A stretch of 64,000 nt of DNA from Lichenicola sp965198575. GTDB lineage: Bacteria; Pseudomonadota; Alphaproteobacteria; Acetobacterales; Acetobacteraceae. Every line of letters starts with the position of its first letter. Within the stretch, counting starts at the first letter, position 1. The stretch is from NCBI RefSeq assembly GCF_965198575.1, contig NZ_OZ240671.1, positions 3,286,001-3,350,000 of the forward strand, written 5' to 3'. This document shows, piece after piece, positions 8,984 through 15,888 of the stretch. A program made the translations under genes and the position numbers. Below the pieces are notes generated by a model, which was not told the origin of the DNA, made no database searches, and saw only the letters and a list, made by a program, of their open reading frames with translations.

Positions 8984-9475
8984 ATGCACCTGGACGGATC
9001 ATGCCATTGTCGCGCCGTGCGGTTCTCGCTCGAGAGCCGGGACCCTGTGCCGTATCAGCTCTGCTACTGCAGCATCTGCCGCAAGACCCAGGGCGGTGGC
9101 GGTTACGCGATCAATCTCGCCGGCGACGCGACCACGCTGCAGGTCGAAGGCCGCAGCCATACGCGCAGCTACCACGCGATCCTGCGCGAGGACGGCGAGC
9201 CGGATCAGCACAGCGAGGCGGAGCGGGTGTTCTGCGGCCTGTGCGGGAGCGCCCTGTGGCTGTTCGACAAGCACTGGCCGGAGCTGATCCACCCCTTTGC
9301 GTCCGCCATCGACACCGACCTGCCGACCGCGCCCGAGCATACCCACCTGATGCTCGGCTCGAAGGCCAACTGGGTCGAGCCGTCGATCAGGGCCAAGGAC
9401 AAGAGCTTCGACGAGTATCCGGAGGAGTCGATCGCGGAATGGCACCAGCGGCTCGGCCTCGAGAGCAAGGAGTAG
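8984..9475 (+). CDS. GFA-family zinc protein (glutathione-dependent formaldehyde-activating/CENP-V fold)
   Basis: A 163-residue protein with the three cysteine clusters that define the GFA fold: CHC (Cys7, Cys9), CYCSIC (Cys27, 29, 32) and CGLCGS near residue 84, which bind structural and catalytic-site zinc. Despite the family name most members have no proven glutathione or formaldehyde role, so function is unassigned. The stop is 4 nt from the convergent HAD gene. Upstream, GGAAC at 8937 with CATT 17 nt later resembles but does not match an EcfG-type promoter. Confidence 0.85.
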   Translation: MHLDGSCHCRAVRFSLESRDPVPYQLCYCSICRKTQGGGGYAINLAGDATTLQVEGRSHTRSYHAILREDGEPDQHSEAERVFCGLCGSALWLFDKHWPELIHPFASAIDTDLPTAPEHTHLMLGSKANWVEPSIRAKDKSFDEYPEESIAEWHQRLGLESKE

Positions 9476-9479
9476 CGGC

Positions 9480-10193
9480 TCAGCCGTGCGCGGCCGACGC
9501 GGCAAGTTGCGTGTGCACCGCCTCCACCAGCCCGTCCGGGGCATCCACCAGGGCGTCGGCGCCGGCTTCCTCGAGTTCCGCGCGGCCGCCATAGCCCCAT
9601 AGCGCGCCGATCGCCCGCATCCGGTTGGCGTGCGCGCCGGCAATATCGAAGCGGCGGTCGCCGACCATCACCGCATGCTCCGGCGCGATTGCCTCACGCT
9701 GCAGCAGCCCGGCGATCAGCTCCGGTTTCTCGGCTCCGGAATCATCCGGGCGGGCGCCATACATCCCCTCGAACAGCGGCGACAATCCACGCGCGTCGAG
9801 GATGCGACGCGCCGTGTGCACCGGTTTCGATGTCGCCAGGAAGAGCCGTCGCCCGCTCGCCGCCAGCTGTTCGACGGCCAGCTGGATGCCAGGAAACAGC
9901 GGACTGTCGAACAGCCCACCGCCCTCGTAATGGTGCTTGTAGCGTTCCACCGCCTGGCCCACCCGGTCGTCCCCGAACTCGCCCAGCAGCCGCGCCATGA
10001 TGTCGTGCAGCGGTGGCCCGATCACCCAGGTGAGGTCGCGCGCGGGGTCCATATCGTGGCCGAGATCATGCAGCGCCCGGTGCATCGCGCCGATGATGCC
10101 GTTGTGGGAGGCGACCAGGGTGCCGTCGAGATCGAGCAGCACGGCCTGCTGCTCGCGCCGTGGGGAGGAGGAACGCTTCGCGAGGTTTGTCAT
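9480..10193 (-). CDS. HAD-superfamily phosphatase (Gph/PGP-like)
   Basis: A 237-residue haloacid dehalogenase-like hydrolase. Motif I is LLDLDGTLV (nucleophile Asp near residue 21), motif II is LATSKP, motif III uses the Lys in GAEKPE, and motif IV is VMVGDRRFDIAGAHAN. The helical cap between motif I and II (residues about 30-95) places it with subfamily IA enzymes such as phosphoglycolate phosphatase and PpaX-like pyrophosphatase. The substrate is not decidable from sequence. It diverges from radC with 107 nt between starts and ends 4 nt from the convergent GFA gene. Confidence 0.85.
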   Translation of the reverse strand: MTNLAKRSSSPRREQQAVLLDLDGTLVASHNGIIGAMHRALHDLGHDMDPARDLTWVIGPPLHDIMARLLGEFGDDRVGQAVERYKHHYEGGGLFDSPLFPGIQLAVEQLAASGRRLFLATSKPVHTARRILDARGLSPLFEGMYGARPDDSGAEKPELIAGLLQREAIAPEHAVMVGDRRFDIAGAHANRMRAIGALWGYGGRAELEEAGADALVDAPDGLVEAVHTQLAASAAHG

Positions 10194-10300
10194 GCAGCTC
10201 CTTACATGGTGCAGCCAATGCTCGACTCCGAGACGCGGCGCGCCGATAGTCCGTTACGGAACCGGACCAATATGGCCTCGGGGCGTGCGAGGAGGATGCG

Positions 10301-11002
10301 ATGTCGGACGGGTTTGCCGATGCCGGCAGTCTCCTGATCGCGCGACCGATCGGGGCACTCGCCGGTCATTTGCCCCCGACGGCGCTGCTGCCCGTTGGCC
10401 ACGAGGTGCTGCTCACACTGCTGAAACGGGTGATGCCGGCCTGCGATCATGTCGAGCGCCTGGCCGACGACGCCCTGGCCCGGTCCGGTTCGCTGGCCGG
10501 CCTGCTGGCGTCGCCGCTCAGGGAATTGCGGGGTATCGCCGGGTTCGGCACGCATAGCCTCTCCGCCCTCAAGCTGCTGCATGAGGCGGCGCTGCGGCTG
10601 GCGCGCGCGCGGATGCTGGGCTGTCCGATCCTGTCCGATCGGGCGGTCCTGCTCGACTACCTGACGTCGGTGCTGGCGCGTGAGCGGATCGAGCAGTTCC
10701 GCGTGCTGTTCCTGGATGAAGGGGATCGGCTGCTGTCCGACGAGGCGCAGGCGCGCGGCACCGTCAACCACACGCCGGTCTATCCGCGCGAGGTGGCCCG
10801 GCGGGCGATCGAACTGGCGGCGCACGGCCTGATCCTGGTGCACAACCACCCGAGCGGCGACCCGACCCCATCGCCCGAGGACCTCGCCATGACGAAACGG
10901 GTGGTCGAGGCCTGCACGGTGATGCGGATCGTCGTGAACGACCACCTGATCGTCGGCAACGCTCGCTGGATCAGCTTTCGCGACGAGGGGCTGCTGGACT
11001 GA
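10301..11002 (+). CDS. radC: RadC-family JAB/MPN-domain protein
   Basis: A 233-residue RadC (YeeS-like) protein. The N-terminal helix-hairpin-helix part (LRGIAGFGTHSLSALKLL, near residue 78) precedes a JAMM/MPN domain with the zinc signature HNHPSGDPTPSPED near residue 185, and an upstream conserved Glu-Arg segment (RERIEQFRVLFLDE). Family members are putative metal-dependent hydrolases; the historical link to recombinational repair is weak. GGAGG lies 5 nt before the ATG. The 3' end overlaps the convergent membrane-protein gene by 32 nt. Confidence 0.9.
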   Translation: MSDGFADAGSLLIARPIGALAGHLPPTALLPVGHEVLLTLLKRVMPACDHVERLADDALARSGSLAGLLASPLRELRGIAGFGTHSLSALKLLHEAALRLARARMLGCPILSDRAVLLDYLTSVLARERIEQFRVLFLDEGDRLLSDEAQARGTVNHTPVYPREVARRAIELAAHGLILVHNHPSGDPTPSPEDLAMTKRVVEACTVMRIVVNDHLIVGNARWISFRDEGLLD

Positions 11003-11690
11003 TCACGGTCCTATCGGGTCGTTCACTCGCGAGCGCGTCTTGCCGCTCGCCGATGATCAGGCTGAGCTGCAGGGTCAGGCAGCCGATCAGCAGGGCCGCT
11101 TCCAGGGCAGGGCGCAATGTCCCGTGGCCCCGGTAGGCATCGAGCAGGATTGCCGCGACGCAGGCGAGCAGGGTCACCAGGAGGGCGCGGTTGGCGGCGA
11201 CCAGCGTGCGTCGCTGTGCGCCGTCATCGCCAAGATCGGCAGGGCGCCATCGCAAGCTCAGGGAGATCGTCAGAAGCAACCACACAACGACGTCGCCGTC
11301 GGAGAACGCTGGGCTCGCGGTCTCCGGTTCCAGCACGGCCGCGCACTGCAGCAGAAGCAGGACCCCGAGACTGATCACGGCAAACATCCGGCCTGTTCTG
11401 GTCCGCCGTTCCACGCGTTGCCTGTCCAGCCATGAAGCGTGCTGCGTCGTGGCCCGGTCGGGGAGGACCGCGCGGAGCCAGCTCGGAAACAGCACGCTGG
11501 GGACGAAGAGGATGAACGCGACGGTGAAGCGGGCCAGGTTGGGTTGGACCGCCCAGCGCTGGGCGATCCAGTGGGACAGCAACAACCACGCTGCAGCCAG
11601 CGGGACAGCCATGATCAGGGTCCGCAGCATCCGGCGCCGACCGATCGAGCGGAGCATTCGTCGTTCCGCGTCGGGCTCAGGATCGACCAT
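10971..11690 (-). CDS. Hypothetical multi-pass membrane protein
   Basis: I do not recognise this family. The 239-residue product has about six hydrophobic segments (roughly residues 22-43, 52-72, 100-120, 134-150, 168-188 and 195-215), separated by Arg-rich loops (WLDRQRVERRTRTGR near 90), and a charged C-terminal tail. It starts at ATG 11690, or at a GTG two codons earlier. A 16-bp perfect palindrome lies 32-47 nt upstream of the start, a possible operator. The 3' end overlaps the convergent radC gene by 32 nt. The role is unknown. Confidence 0.65.
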   Translation of the reverse strand: MVDPEPDAERRMLRSIGRRRMLRTLIMAVPLAAAWLLLSHWIAQRWAVQPNLARFTVAFILFVPSVLFPSWLRAVLPDRATTQHASWLDRQRVERRTRTGRMFAVISLGVLLLLQCAAVLEPETASPAFSDGDVVVWLLLTISLSLRWRPADLGDDGAQRRTLVAANRALLVTLLACVAAILLDAYRGHGTLRPALEAALLIGCLTLQLSLIIGERQDALASERPDRTVISPAAPRRES

Positions 11691-11721
11691 CGGCACCAGT
11701 CACCACGTCTGACCCCAATTA

Positions 11722-11737
11722 GTAACGGCGCCGTTAC
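11722..11737. promoter_or_regulatory. 16-bp perfect palindrome upstream of a membrane-protein gene
   Basis: GTAACGGCGCCGTTAC is its own reverse complement over all 16 bases. It sits in the 79-nt gap between the purK stop and the start of the hypothetical membrane gene, where that gene's promoter should be. This is the size and symmetry of a dimeric repressor site (for example TetR or MarR class), but no regulator gene is next to it. A hairpin role is less likely because there is no T-tract on either side. Confidence 0.4.
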
Positions 11738-11769
11738 CGGGTCAAGCCACTCCCCCCGGGCCGGCCAGC

Positions 11770-12942
11770 TCAGGCCTCCGAGAATGATCCATCATGCGCC
11801 AACGGTCCGAGTGCGGCAGCGATCCCGAACGCGCCGGGCAGGGCGCCCCTGGGGAACAGCCGGTTGACGTGACCCATCTTGCGACCCGGCCGCGCTTCCT
11901 GCTTGCCGTACAGATGCGGCAGCAGCCCCGGGGTCGCCACGATCTGCGGCCACAGCGCCATCTCCCCGGGCCCGACCAGGTTCTTCATCACCGCGTCGGA
12001 ATGCCGGACCGCCGGGGGCAACGGCAGGCCGGCCACCGCGCGCACGTGCATCTCGAACTGGCTGACCGGGCAGGCATCCATCGTCCAGTGGCCGGAATTA
12101 TGCGGCCGCGGCGCGATCTCGTTGACCAGCAGACGGCCATCCGCGGCCACGAACATCTCGACCCCGAGCAGCCCGACCAGCGACAGCGCCTCGGCGATCC
12201 GCAACGCCAGCGCCCGGGCCTCGGCGGCGATCCCGGGCGTGACCGGCGCCGGCGCCAGGGTGAGGTTCAGGATGTGATCCCTGTGGTGGTTCTGCACGGC
12301 GTCGTAGGCCACGGCACCGCCATCCAGCCCACGCGCCACCATGACGCTGAGCTCGCACGCGAAATCGATGAACGCCTCCGCCACCAGCGGGTGCGGCGCC
12401 AGCGCGTCGAAGGCCGCATCGAGCTCGTCCGGGCTGCGGATCACGCGCTGGCCCTTGCCGTCATAGCCGAGCCGGGTGGTCTTGAGCACGAACGGCAGTC
12501 CGAGCGTCCCGACCGCAACATCCAGGGCGGCGCGGTCCTCCACCGCATGCCACGGCGCCACCGGCACGCCCGCCGCCTCGATAAAGCGCTTCTCGGCCAG
12601 GCGGTCCTGGCTGATGCGCAGGATCGCCCCGTCCGGGCGCACCGGCTTCAGCGACGCCAGCAACTCCAGCCCGTCGGCGCTGATGTTCTCGAACTCGAAG
12701 GTGACGACATCGACCGCGTCGGCGAACCGACGCAGCACCGCCGGATCGTCATGCGCGCCGAGGGTTACGCCGCTGGCAACCTGTGCCGCCGGACCCTCTG
12801 CCTCGTGGGTCAGGATGTGGGTGCGATAGCCGAGCCTGGCCGCCGCCATTGCCGACATCCGCCCGAGCTGGCCGCCGCCGACGATGCCGATGACCGACCC
12901 TGGCGGCAGCGCACCAGGCGGCAGGCCCTGCTCAGCGTCCAT
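11770..12942 (-). CDS. purK: N5-carboxyaminoimidazole ribonucleotide synthase
   Basis: A 390-residue ATP-grasp ligase that converts AIR, bicarbonate and ATP to N5-CAIR in purine biosynthesis. The N-terminal fold opens with IGIVGGGQLGRMSAMAA. The ATP-grasp core shows SQDRLAEKRFIEAAGVPVAPW near residue 110, LKTTRLGYDGKGQ near 155, and the C-terminal EIAPRPHNSGHWTMDA near 268 that is diagnostic for PurK. The ATG at 12942 lies one base after the purE stop (TGA-G-ATG), so the two are translated as a pair. Confidence 0.97.
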   Translation of the reverse strand: MDAEQGLPPGALPPGSVIGIVGGGQLGRMSAMAAARLGYRTHILTHEAEGPAAQVASGVTLGAHDDPAVLRRFADAVDVVTFEFENISADGLELLASLKPVRPDGAILRISQDRLAEKRFIEAAGVPVAPWHAVEDRAALDVAVGTLGLPFVLKTTRLGYDGKGQRVIRSPDELDAAFDALAPHPLVAEAFIDFACELSVMVARGLDGGAVAYDAVQNHHRDHILNLTLAPAPVTPGIAAEARALALRIAEALSLVGLLGVEMFVAADGRLLVNEIAPRPHNSGHWTMDACPVSQFEMHVRAVAGLPLPPAVRHSDAVMKNLVGPGEMALWPQIVATPGLLPHLYGKQEARPGRKMGHVNRLFPRGALPGAFGIAAALGPLAHDGSFSEA

Positions 12943-12943
12943 C

Positions 12944-13486
12944 TCAGGCCGCCGGAACTTCCGGCACCGCGGCGGTCTGCAGCGAGCGCCAGGCCTCGAG
13001 CCGGGCCCGCAGCGCTTCGTTGGACAGCGACAGGATCGCGGCTGCCAGCAGGGCCGCGTTGATCGCCCCGGACTTGCCGATCGCCAGCGTGCCCACCGGT
13101 ACGCCCGCCGGCATCTGCACGATCGACAGCAGGCTGTCGATGCCGTTCAGCGTCGCACTTTCCACCGGGACGCCGAGCACCGGCAGCATCGTCCAGGCCG
13201 AGCACATGCCGGGCAGGTGGGCCGCTCCGCCGGCGCCGGCGATGATCACCTGCAAGCCCCTGTCGGTGGCGTTGCGGGCATACTCGGCGAGGCGGTCGGG
13301 CGTTCGATGGGCCGAGATGATGCGCGTCTCGAAGCTGATGCCGAGCGTCTCGAGCTGGGTGGCGGCGTGCGACAGGGTCGGCCAGTCCGACTGGCTGCCC
13401 ATGATGATGCCGACCTGGGGATCCCGCGTGTCGCCGGGCAGATCCGAGCTGGTTTCTGAATCCACGCCGTATTCGGTGTCACTCAT
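12944..13486 (-). CDS. purE: N5-carboxyaminoimidazole ribonucleotide mutase
   Basis: A 180-residue class I PurE that isomerises N5-CAIR to CAIR. The signature VGIIMGSQSDWPTL is followed by ISAHRTPDR with the catalytic His and by AGAGGAAHLPGM; the C-terminal region has QMPAGVPVGTLAIG. A 20-residue acidic lead (SDTEYGVDSETSS) precedes the core. ATG 13486 is preferred to a TTG/ATG-like start 30 nt upstream because GAGGAC lies about 12 nt before it and the extra residues are not family-like. It is the first gene of a purEK operon, with purK one base downstream. Confidence 0.97.
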   Translation of the reverse strand: MSDTEYGVDSETSSDLPGDTRDPQVGIIMGSQSDWPTLSHAATQLETLGISFETRIISAHRTPDRLAEYARNATDRGLQVIIAGAGGAAHLPGMCSAWTMLPVLGVPVESATLNGIDSLLSIVQMPAGVPVGTLAIGKSGAINAALLAAAILSLSNEALRARLEAWRSLQTAAVPEVPAA

Positions 13487-13555
13487 CGTGGGGGAAGTCC
13501 TCTCGATGCCGGGCACGCCGGCGCAGCGCCTGCGCCCGATGCTGGTGAGATCATG

Positions 13556-13756
13556 TCAGGCGATGCTGTCCGGGATCAGGCGGCTCTCCAGCCAGGAGAT
13601 CTCGTCCTTCAGCAGCAGCTTTCGCTTTTTCAGCCGCTGGATCTGCAACTGGTCGATCGGCTGCGGCGCCAGGCGCCCGATGACGGTATCGAGGTCACGG
13701 TGCTCGCTTCGCAGTTCATGCAGCCTGCGGAGCAGGGTATCGCGGTCGATCAGCAT
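13556..13756 (-). CDS. DUF465/YdcH-family small coiled-coil protein
   Basis: A 66-residue protein, MLIDRDTLLRRLHELRSEHR then DLDTVIGRLAPQP, ending with IQRLKKRKLLLKDEISWLESRL. The heptad-like Leu/Arg/Glu pattern, the short central linker and the LKKRKLLLKDEI motif are those of DUF465 (YdcH, SlyX-like length). Its function is unknown. It is in tandem behind nothing and divergent from a second DUF465 gene at 13864, sharing a 107-nt intergenic region that contains a perfect 20-bp palindrome. The start ATG 13756 fits the family start; an upstream extension reads through the promoter region and is rejected. Confidence 0.85.
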   Translation of the reverse strand: MLIDRDTLLRRLHELRSEHRDLDTVIGRLAPQPIDQLQIQRLKKRKLLLKDEISWLESRLIPDSIA

Positions 13757-13830
13757 CCGGATGGCATAGCATGCGGGAACGCCATCGCTCAATTTAGGTG
13801 TGGCACCCGACGGGACCGCGGGTCTAGCGT

Positions 13831-13850
13831 CATCAGGTTGCAACCTGATG
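13831..13850. promoter_or_regulatory. 20-bp perfect palindrome between two divergent DUF465 genes
   Basis: CATCAGGTTGCAACCTGATG is a perfect 20-base palindrome. It ends 4 nt before the GGAGG ribosome site (13855-13859) of the plus-strand DUF465 gene, so it would be inside or at the 5' edge of that mRNA. It could be a repressor operator serving both divergent genes. As RNA, it could form an 8-bp stem with a UGCA loop next to the ribosome site. Either way, its position suggests that it controls at least the plus-strand gene. Confidence 0.55.
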
Positions 13851-13863
13851 AACCGGAGGCACC

Positions 13864-14034
13864 ATGAACCTACCGTCACGCATCGAGAGCCTGAGGACGA
13901 GGCACGCGTCGCTGGACTCGCGGATCTTCGACGAGGACAGGCGGCCGGCACCGGACCAGGGCACGCTATCGCGCCTCAAGCGCGAGAAGTTGCGGGTGAA
14001 GGAAGAGCTGGAGCGTCTGCGCCAGCGGAACTGA
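13864..14034 (+). CDS. Second DUF465/YdcH-family small protein (56 aa)
   Basis: A 56-residue product, MNLPSRIESLRTRHASLDSR then IFDEDRRPAPDQ, ending with LSRLKREKLRVKEELERLRQ. Helix-linker-helix layout and the LKREKLRVKEEL motif match the DUF465 family and align with the neighbouring minus-strand protein. GGAGG sits 4 nt before the ATG. The perfect palindrome immediately upstream and the hairpin at 14045-14069 downstream make a compact, apparently self-contained transcription unit. No function is known for the family. Confidence 0.8.
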   Translation: MNLPSRIESLRTRHASLDSRIFDEDRRPAPDQGTLSRLKREKLRVKEELERLRQRN

Positions 14035-14044
14035 AGATCCTGTC

Positions 14045-14073
14045 GGGGAAGCGGGATCACCGCTTCCCCTTGT
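14045..14073 (+). terminator. Probable terminator of the DUF465 gene
   Basis: A perfect 10-bp stem (GGGGAAGCGG with CCGCTTCCCC) and a 5-nt loop start 11 nt after the stop at 14034 and are followed by TTGT. The T-tract is short, so strength is uncertain. On the minus strand the same hairpin lies 22 nt beyond the trcR stop and could serve both convergent genes. Confidence 0.55.
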
Positions 14074-14090
14074 CCGGGCCGGAAGTGCCC

Positions 14091-14672
14091 TCAGGCGGCT
14101 TCCTCGTCCGGCTGATGCACCGGCGGCGCCGGTACATGTTGGCCATCACGCACCAGGCGCTCGTTGGCGGTCGCGACCATGGCGTTCAGGTCGGTCTGGC
14201 TGCACAGCCCGAGAATGACCGGATCACGCGGCTTGATGTTGGCGCTGTTCCAATGCTGGCGGTCACGCACCTTGGCGATGGTGTCCTTTGTGGTGCCGAG
14301 CAGCTTGATCACCTGGACTTCGCTCAGCTGCGGATAGTTGCGCAGCACGAACGCAATCGCGTCGGGACGGTCGTTGCGCTTGGCAACCGGCGTGTAGCGC
14401 GCGCCACGCGAGCGGCGGGTCACCGGGTTCTTTTCCGAAAGCACCGTCAGCCGCGCCTCGGGATCCTTCTCGCACCGCGCGACATCCTCCGCGGTGGTCT
14501 GGTGGTTGGCCACCGGATCGTACCCGACGATGCCCTGCGCCACCTCGCCGTCGGCAATCGCCTGCACCTCGAGCGGATGCATGCCGCAGAACTCGGCGAT
14601 CTGGGTGAAGGTGAGGGCGGTCTTCTCGATCAGCCAGACCGCGGTGGCCTTCGGCATCAGGGGCAACGTCAT
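14091..14672 (-). CDS. trcR: DUF1013 cell-cycle transcriptional regulator TrcR
   Basis: A 193-residue protein. DUF1013 proteins are near-universal in Alphaproteobacteria, and the family name TrcR comes from work that links it to cell-cycle transcription. Visible landmarks are PKATAVWLIEKTALTFTQIAEFCGMHPLEVQAIADGE (helix-turn-helix-like, residues 7-43, given here only as landmarks WLIEKTALTF and FCGMHPLEVQ), the charged middle SEKNPVTRRSRGARYTPVAKR, and LRNYPQLSEVQVIKLLGTTK near 135. GAGGAG lies 9 nt before ATG 14672, which decides the start; longer readings extend into the intergenic region. It probably acts as a DNA-binding housekeeping regulator. Confidence 0.88.
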   Translation of the reverse strand: MTLPLMPKATAVWLIEKTALTFTQIAEFCGMHPLEVQAIADGEVAQGIVGYDPVANHQTTAEDVARCEKDPEARLTVLSEKNPVTRRSRGARYTPVAKRNDRPDAIAFVLRNYPQLSEVQVIKLLGTTKDTIAKVRDRQHWNSANIKPRDPVILGLCSQTDLNAMVATANERLVRDGQHVPAPPVHQPDEEAA

Positions 14673-14823
14673 GGTGCTCTCCTCTACGGGTGCGGCGCCA
14701 TGACCGGCTCGCACCGGAGCTTGTTTGGGAATGTGCCCCCGGACGGGCACGACATGGGGCGGATATGGGCGTCGGGGCAGCAGCGGGTCAAGCCATGACA
14801 GCCCTGCTGGATGAAATGGCGGC

Positions 14824-14855
14824 AAAAGAAAAAGGGGCCGGTTGCCCGACCCCTT
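14824..14855 (-). terminator. Rho-independent terminator of hsp20
   Basis: On the minus strand, downstream of the hsp20 stop at 14898, AAGGGGTCGG pairs with CCGGCCCCTT around a GCAA loop (one mismatch) and runs straight into TTTTTCTTTT. This is a classic intrinsic terminator, with 42 nt between stop codon and stem. It also insulates trcR, whose start lies 150 nt further on. Confidence 0.85.
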
Positions 14856-14897
14856 CCAGTGCTCGGTAATTACCGTCCGGAAACGAGTGTCCGGTAA

Positions 14898-15374
14898 TCA
14901 GGCGGCCTGCGTCTCGCCGGCGCCGGCGCCGTCATTCGCCGGACCGGAGATCCGGGCGGCCGCATTGCCGACCGGGATACGCCGTGGCTTCAGCGCCTCG
15001 GGAACGACGCGCTTGACGCCGATCTGCAGCAGACCGTTGGCGATGTCCGCCTGCTCGACCTGTATGTGGTCAGCCAGCACGAAGCGGCGCTCGAACGCCC
15101 GCGCGGCGATGCCGCGATAGAGCAGTTCACGGCCATCCTGCTCGCCGACCCGACCGGACACCACCAGGGTGTTGTCCTGCACGACCAGCTCGATGTCCTC
15201 AGGCCCGAAGCCCGCGACGGCCATCGTCAGTACGTAGCTGTCGTCGCCGGACCGCTCGATATTGTAAGGGGGGTAGGACGGCGCACTGGCCGCCTGGGTT
15301 GCCCTGTCGACCTGCCGGGCCAGACGATCGAAGCCGATGGCAGTACGGAAAAGGGGCGAGAAGTCGTAGGTCAT
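14898..15374 (-). CDS. Small heat-shock protein (Hsp20/IbpA family)
   Basis: A 158-residue alpha-crystallin chaperone that holds unfolding proteins. The N-terminus MTYDFSPLFRTAIGFDRLAR is the IbpA-type arm. The alpha-crystallin domain covers about residues 35-125, with YPPYNIERSGDDSYVLTMAV and the late-strand ADIANGLLQIGVKRVVPE. The C-terminal anchor I-x-I/V form is present as PRRIPVG. The gene has its own terminator. Its leader folds into a ROSE-like hairpin over the ribosome site (separate entry), so expression is probably heat-controlled at translation. Confidence 0.93.
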   Translation of the reverse strand: MTYDFSPLFRTAIGFDRLARQVDRATQAASAPSYPPYNIERSGDDSYVLTMAVAGFGPEDIELVVQDNTLVVSGRVGEQDGRELLYRGIAARAFERRFVLADHIQVEQADIANGLLQIGVKRVVPEALKPRRIPVGNAAARISGPANDGAGAGETQAA

Positions 15375-15424
15375 TGGAAACCTCCATGAGCAAGGTTCGA
15401 TTGGCTCCCCGCGAGGGCGGAGCC
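15375..15424 (-). promoter_or_regulatory. ROSE-like RNA thermometer in the hsp20 leader
   Basis: Read on the minus strand, AACCTTGCTCATGGAGGTT (15397 to 15379) folds as a 7-bp stem in which AACCTT, a bulged G and C pair with G and GAGGTT, leaving a 4-nt loop. The SD GGAGG is fully paired. The TTGCT opposite the SD is the UYGCU signature of ROSE elements, which repress alphaproteobacterial hsp20 genes at low temperature. A second stem, GGCTCC with GGAGCC (15403-15424), lies just upstream, as expected for multi-hairpin ROSE leaders. The 5' end of the transcript is not known. Confidence 0.7.
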
Positions 15425-15485
15425 GGTCCAGTCTTTGATCTGCCGGAAACCCCGATTGGGCATCCCCGACGAGAGAAGAATTGGA

Positions 15486-15516
15486 AAGTGCCGCCCCTGG
15501 GTCAAGGGCGGCACTT
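15486..15516 (-). terminator. Strong inverted repeat downstream of rpmE, probable terminator
   Basis: A perfect 11-bp inverted repeat (AAGTGCCGCCC and GGGCGGCACTT) with a 9-nt spacer lies 34 nt past the rpmE stop. On the minus strand the stem is followed by TTTCCAATTCTTCTC, a weak pyrimidine tract. The hsp20 promoter must be in this same gap; the loop contains CTTGAC on the minus strand, a possible -35 box. A terminator is the simplest reading, and an operator is possible. Confidence 0.5.
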
Positions 15517-15549
15517 CAAAAAATCGATCGCTCTTGAGGAGGCGGAAGC

Positions 15550-15780
15550 TCAGCCCTGCTTGCGATTGCCCAGCCCGGCGAACTTCTTGTTGAACTTGGC
15601 CACCTGGCCGCCGGTATCCATCATGCGCTGCACGCCGGTCCAGGCCGGATGCGACTTCGGGTCGACGTCGAGCCGCAGCGTGTCGCCCTCCTTGCCCATG
15701 CAGGAGCGGGTGGTGAATTGGGTGCCGTCGGTCATGACGATGTTGACGGTGTGGTAGGCGGGGTGGATGCCGGGCTTCAT
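15550..15780 (-). CDS. rpmE: 50S ribosomal protein bL31
   Basis: A 76-residue ribosomal protein. It opens MKPGIHPAYHTVNIVMTDGT and has the hallmark HPAWTG segment near residue 44, followed by a basic tail (AKFNKKFAGLGNRKQG). Only one cysteine remains (Cys27), so this is the zinc-free form of bL31 common in Alphaproteobacteria, not the CxxC zinc-binding form. It is followed by a strong inverted repeat that probably ends its transcript. Confidence 0.96.
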   Translation of the reverse strand: MKPGIHPAYHTVNIVMTDGTQFTTRSCMGKEGDTLRLDVDPKSHPAWTGVQRMMDTGGQVAKFNKKFAGLGNRKQG

Positions 15781-15888
15781 GATGCAGGTTCCTGGGGATG
15801 CCGACGCCGCCGATGCCGACCGGGGCGCAATCGGGCGCGTATAGAGGAGCCCGCGCCCCGGATCAACCGGGGGCGGGGCCGAGCCAGG

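Noticed and set aside
15391..15405. GGTTCGATT resembling a tRNA T-arm
   Set aside because: No acceptor stem, D-arm or anticodon arm can be folded around it; it belongs to the hsp20 leader.
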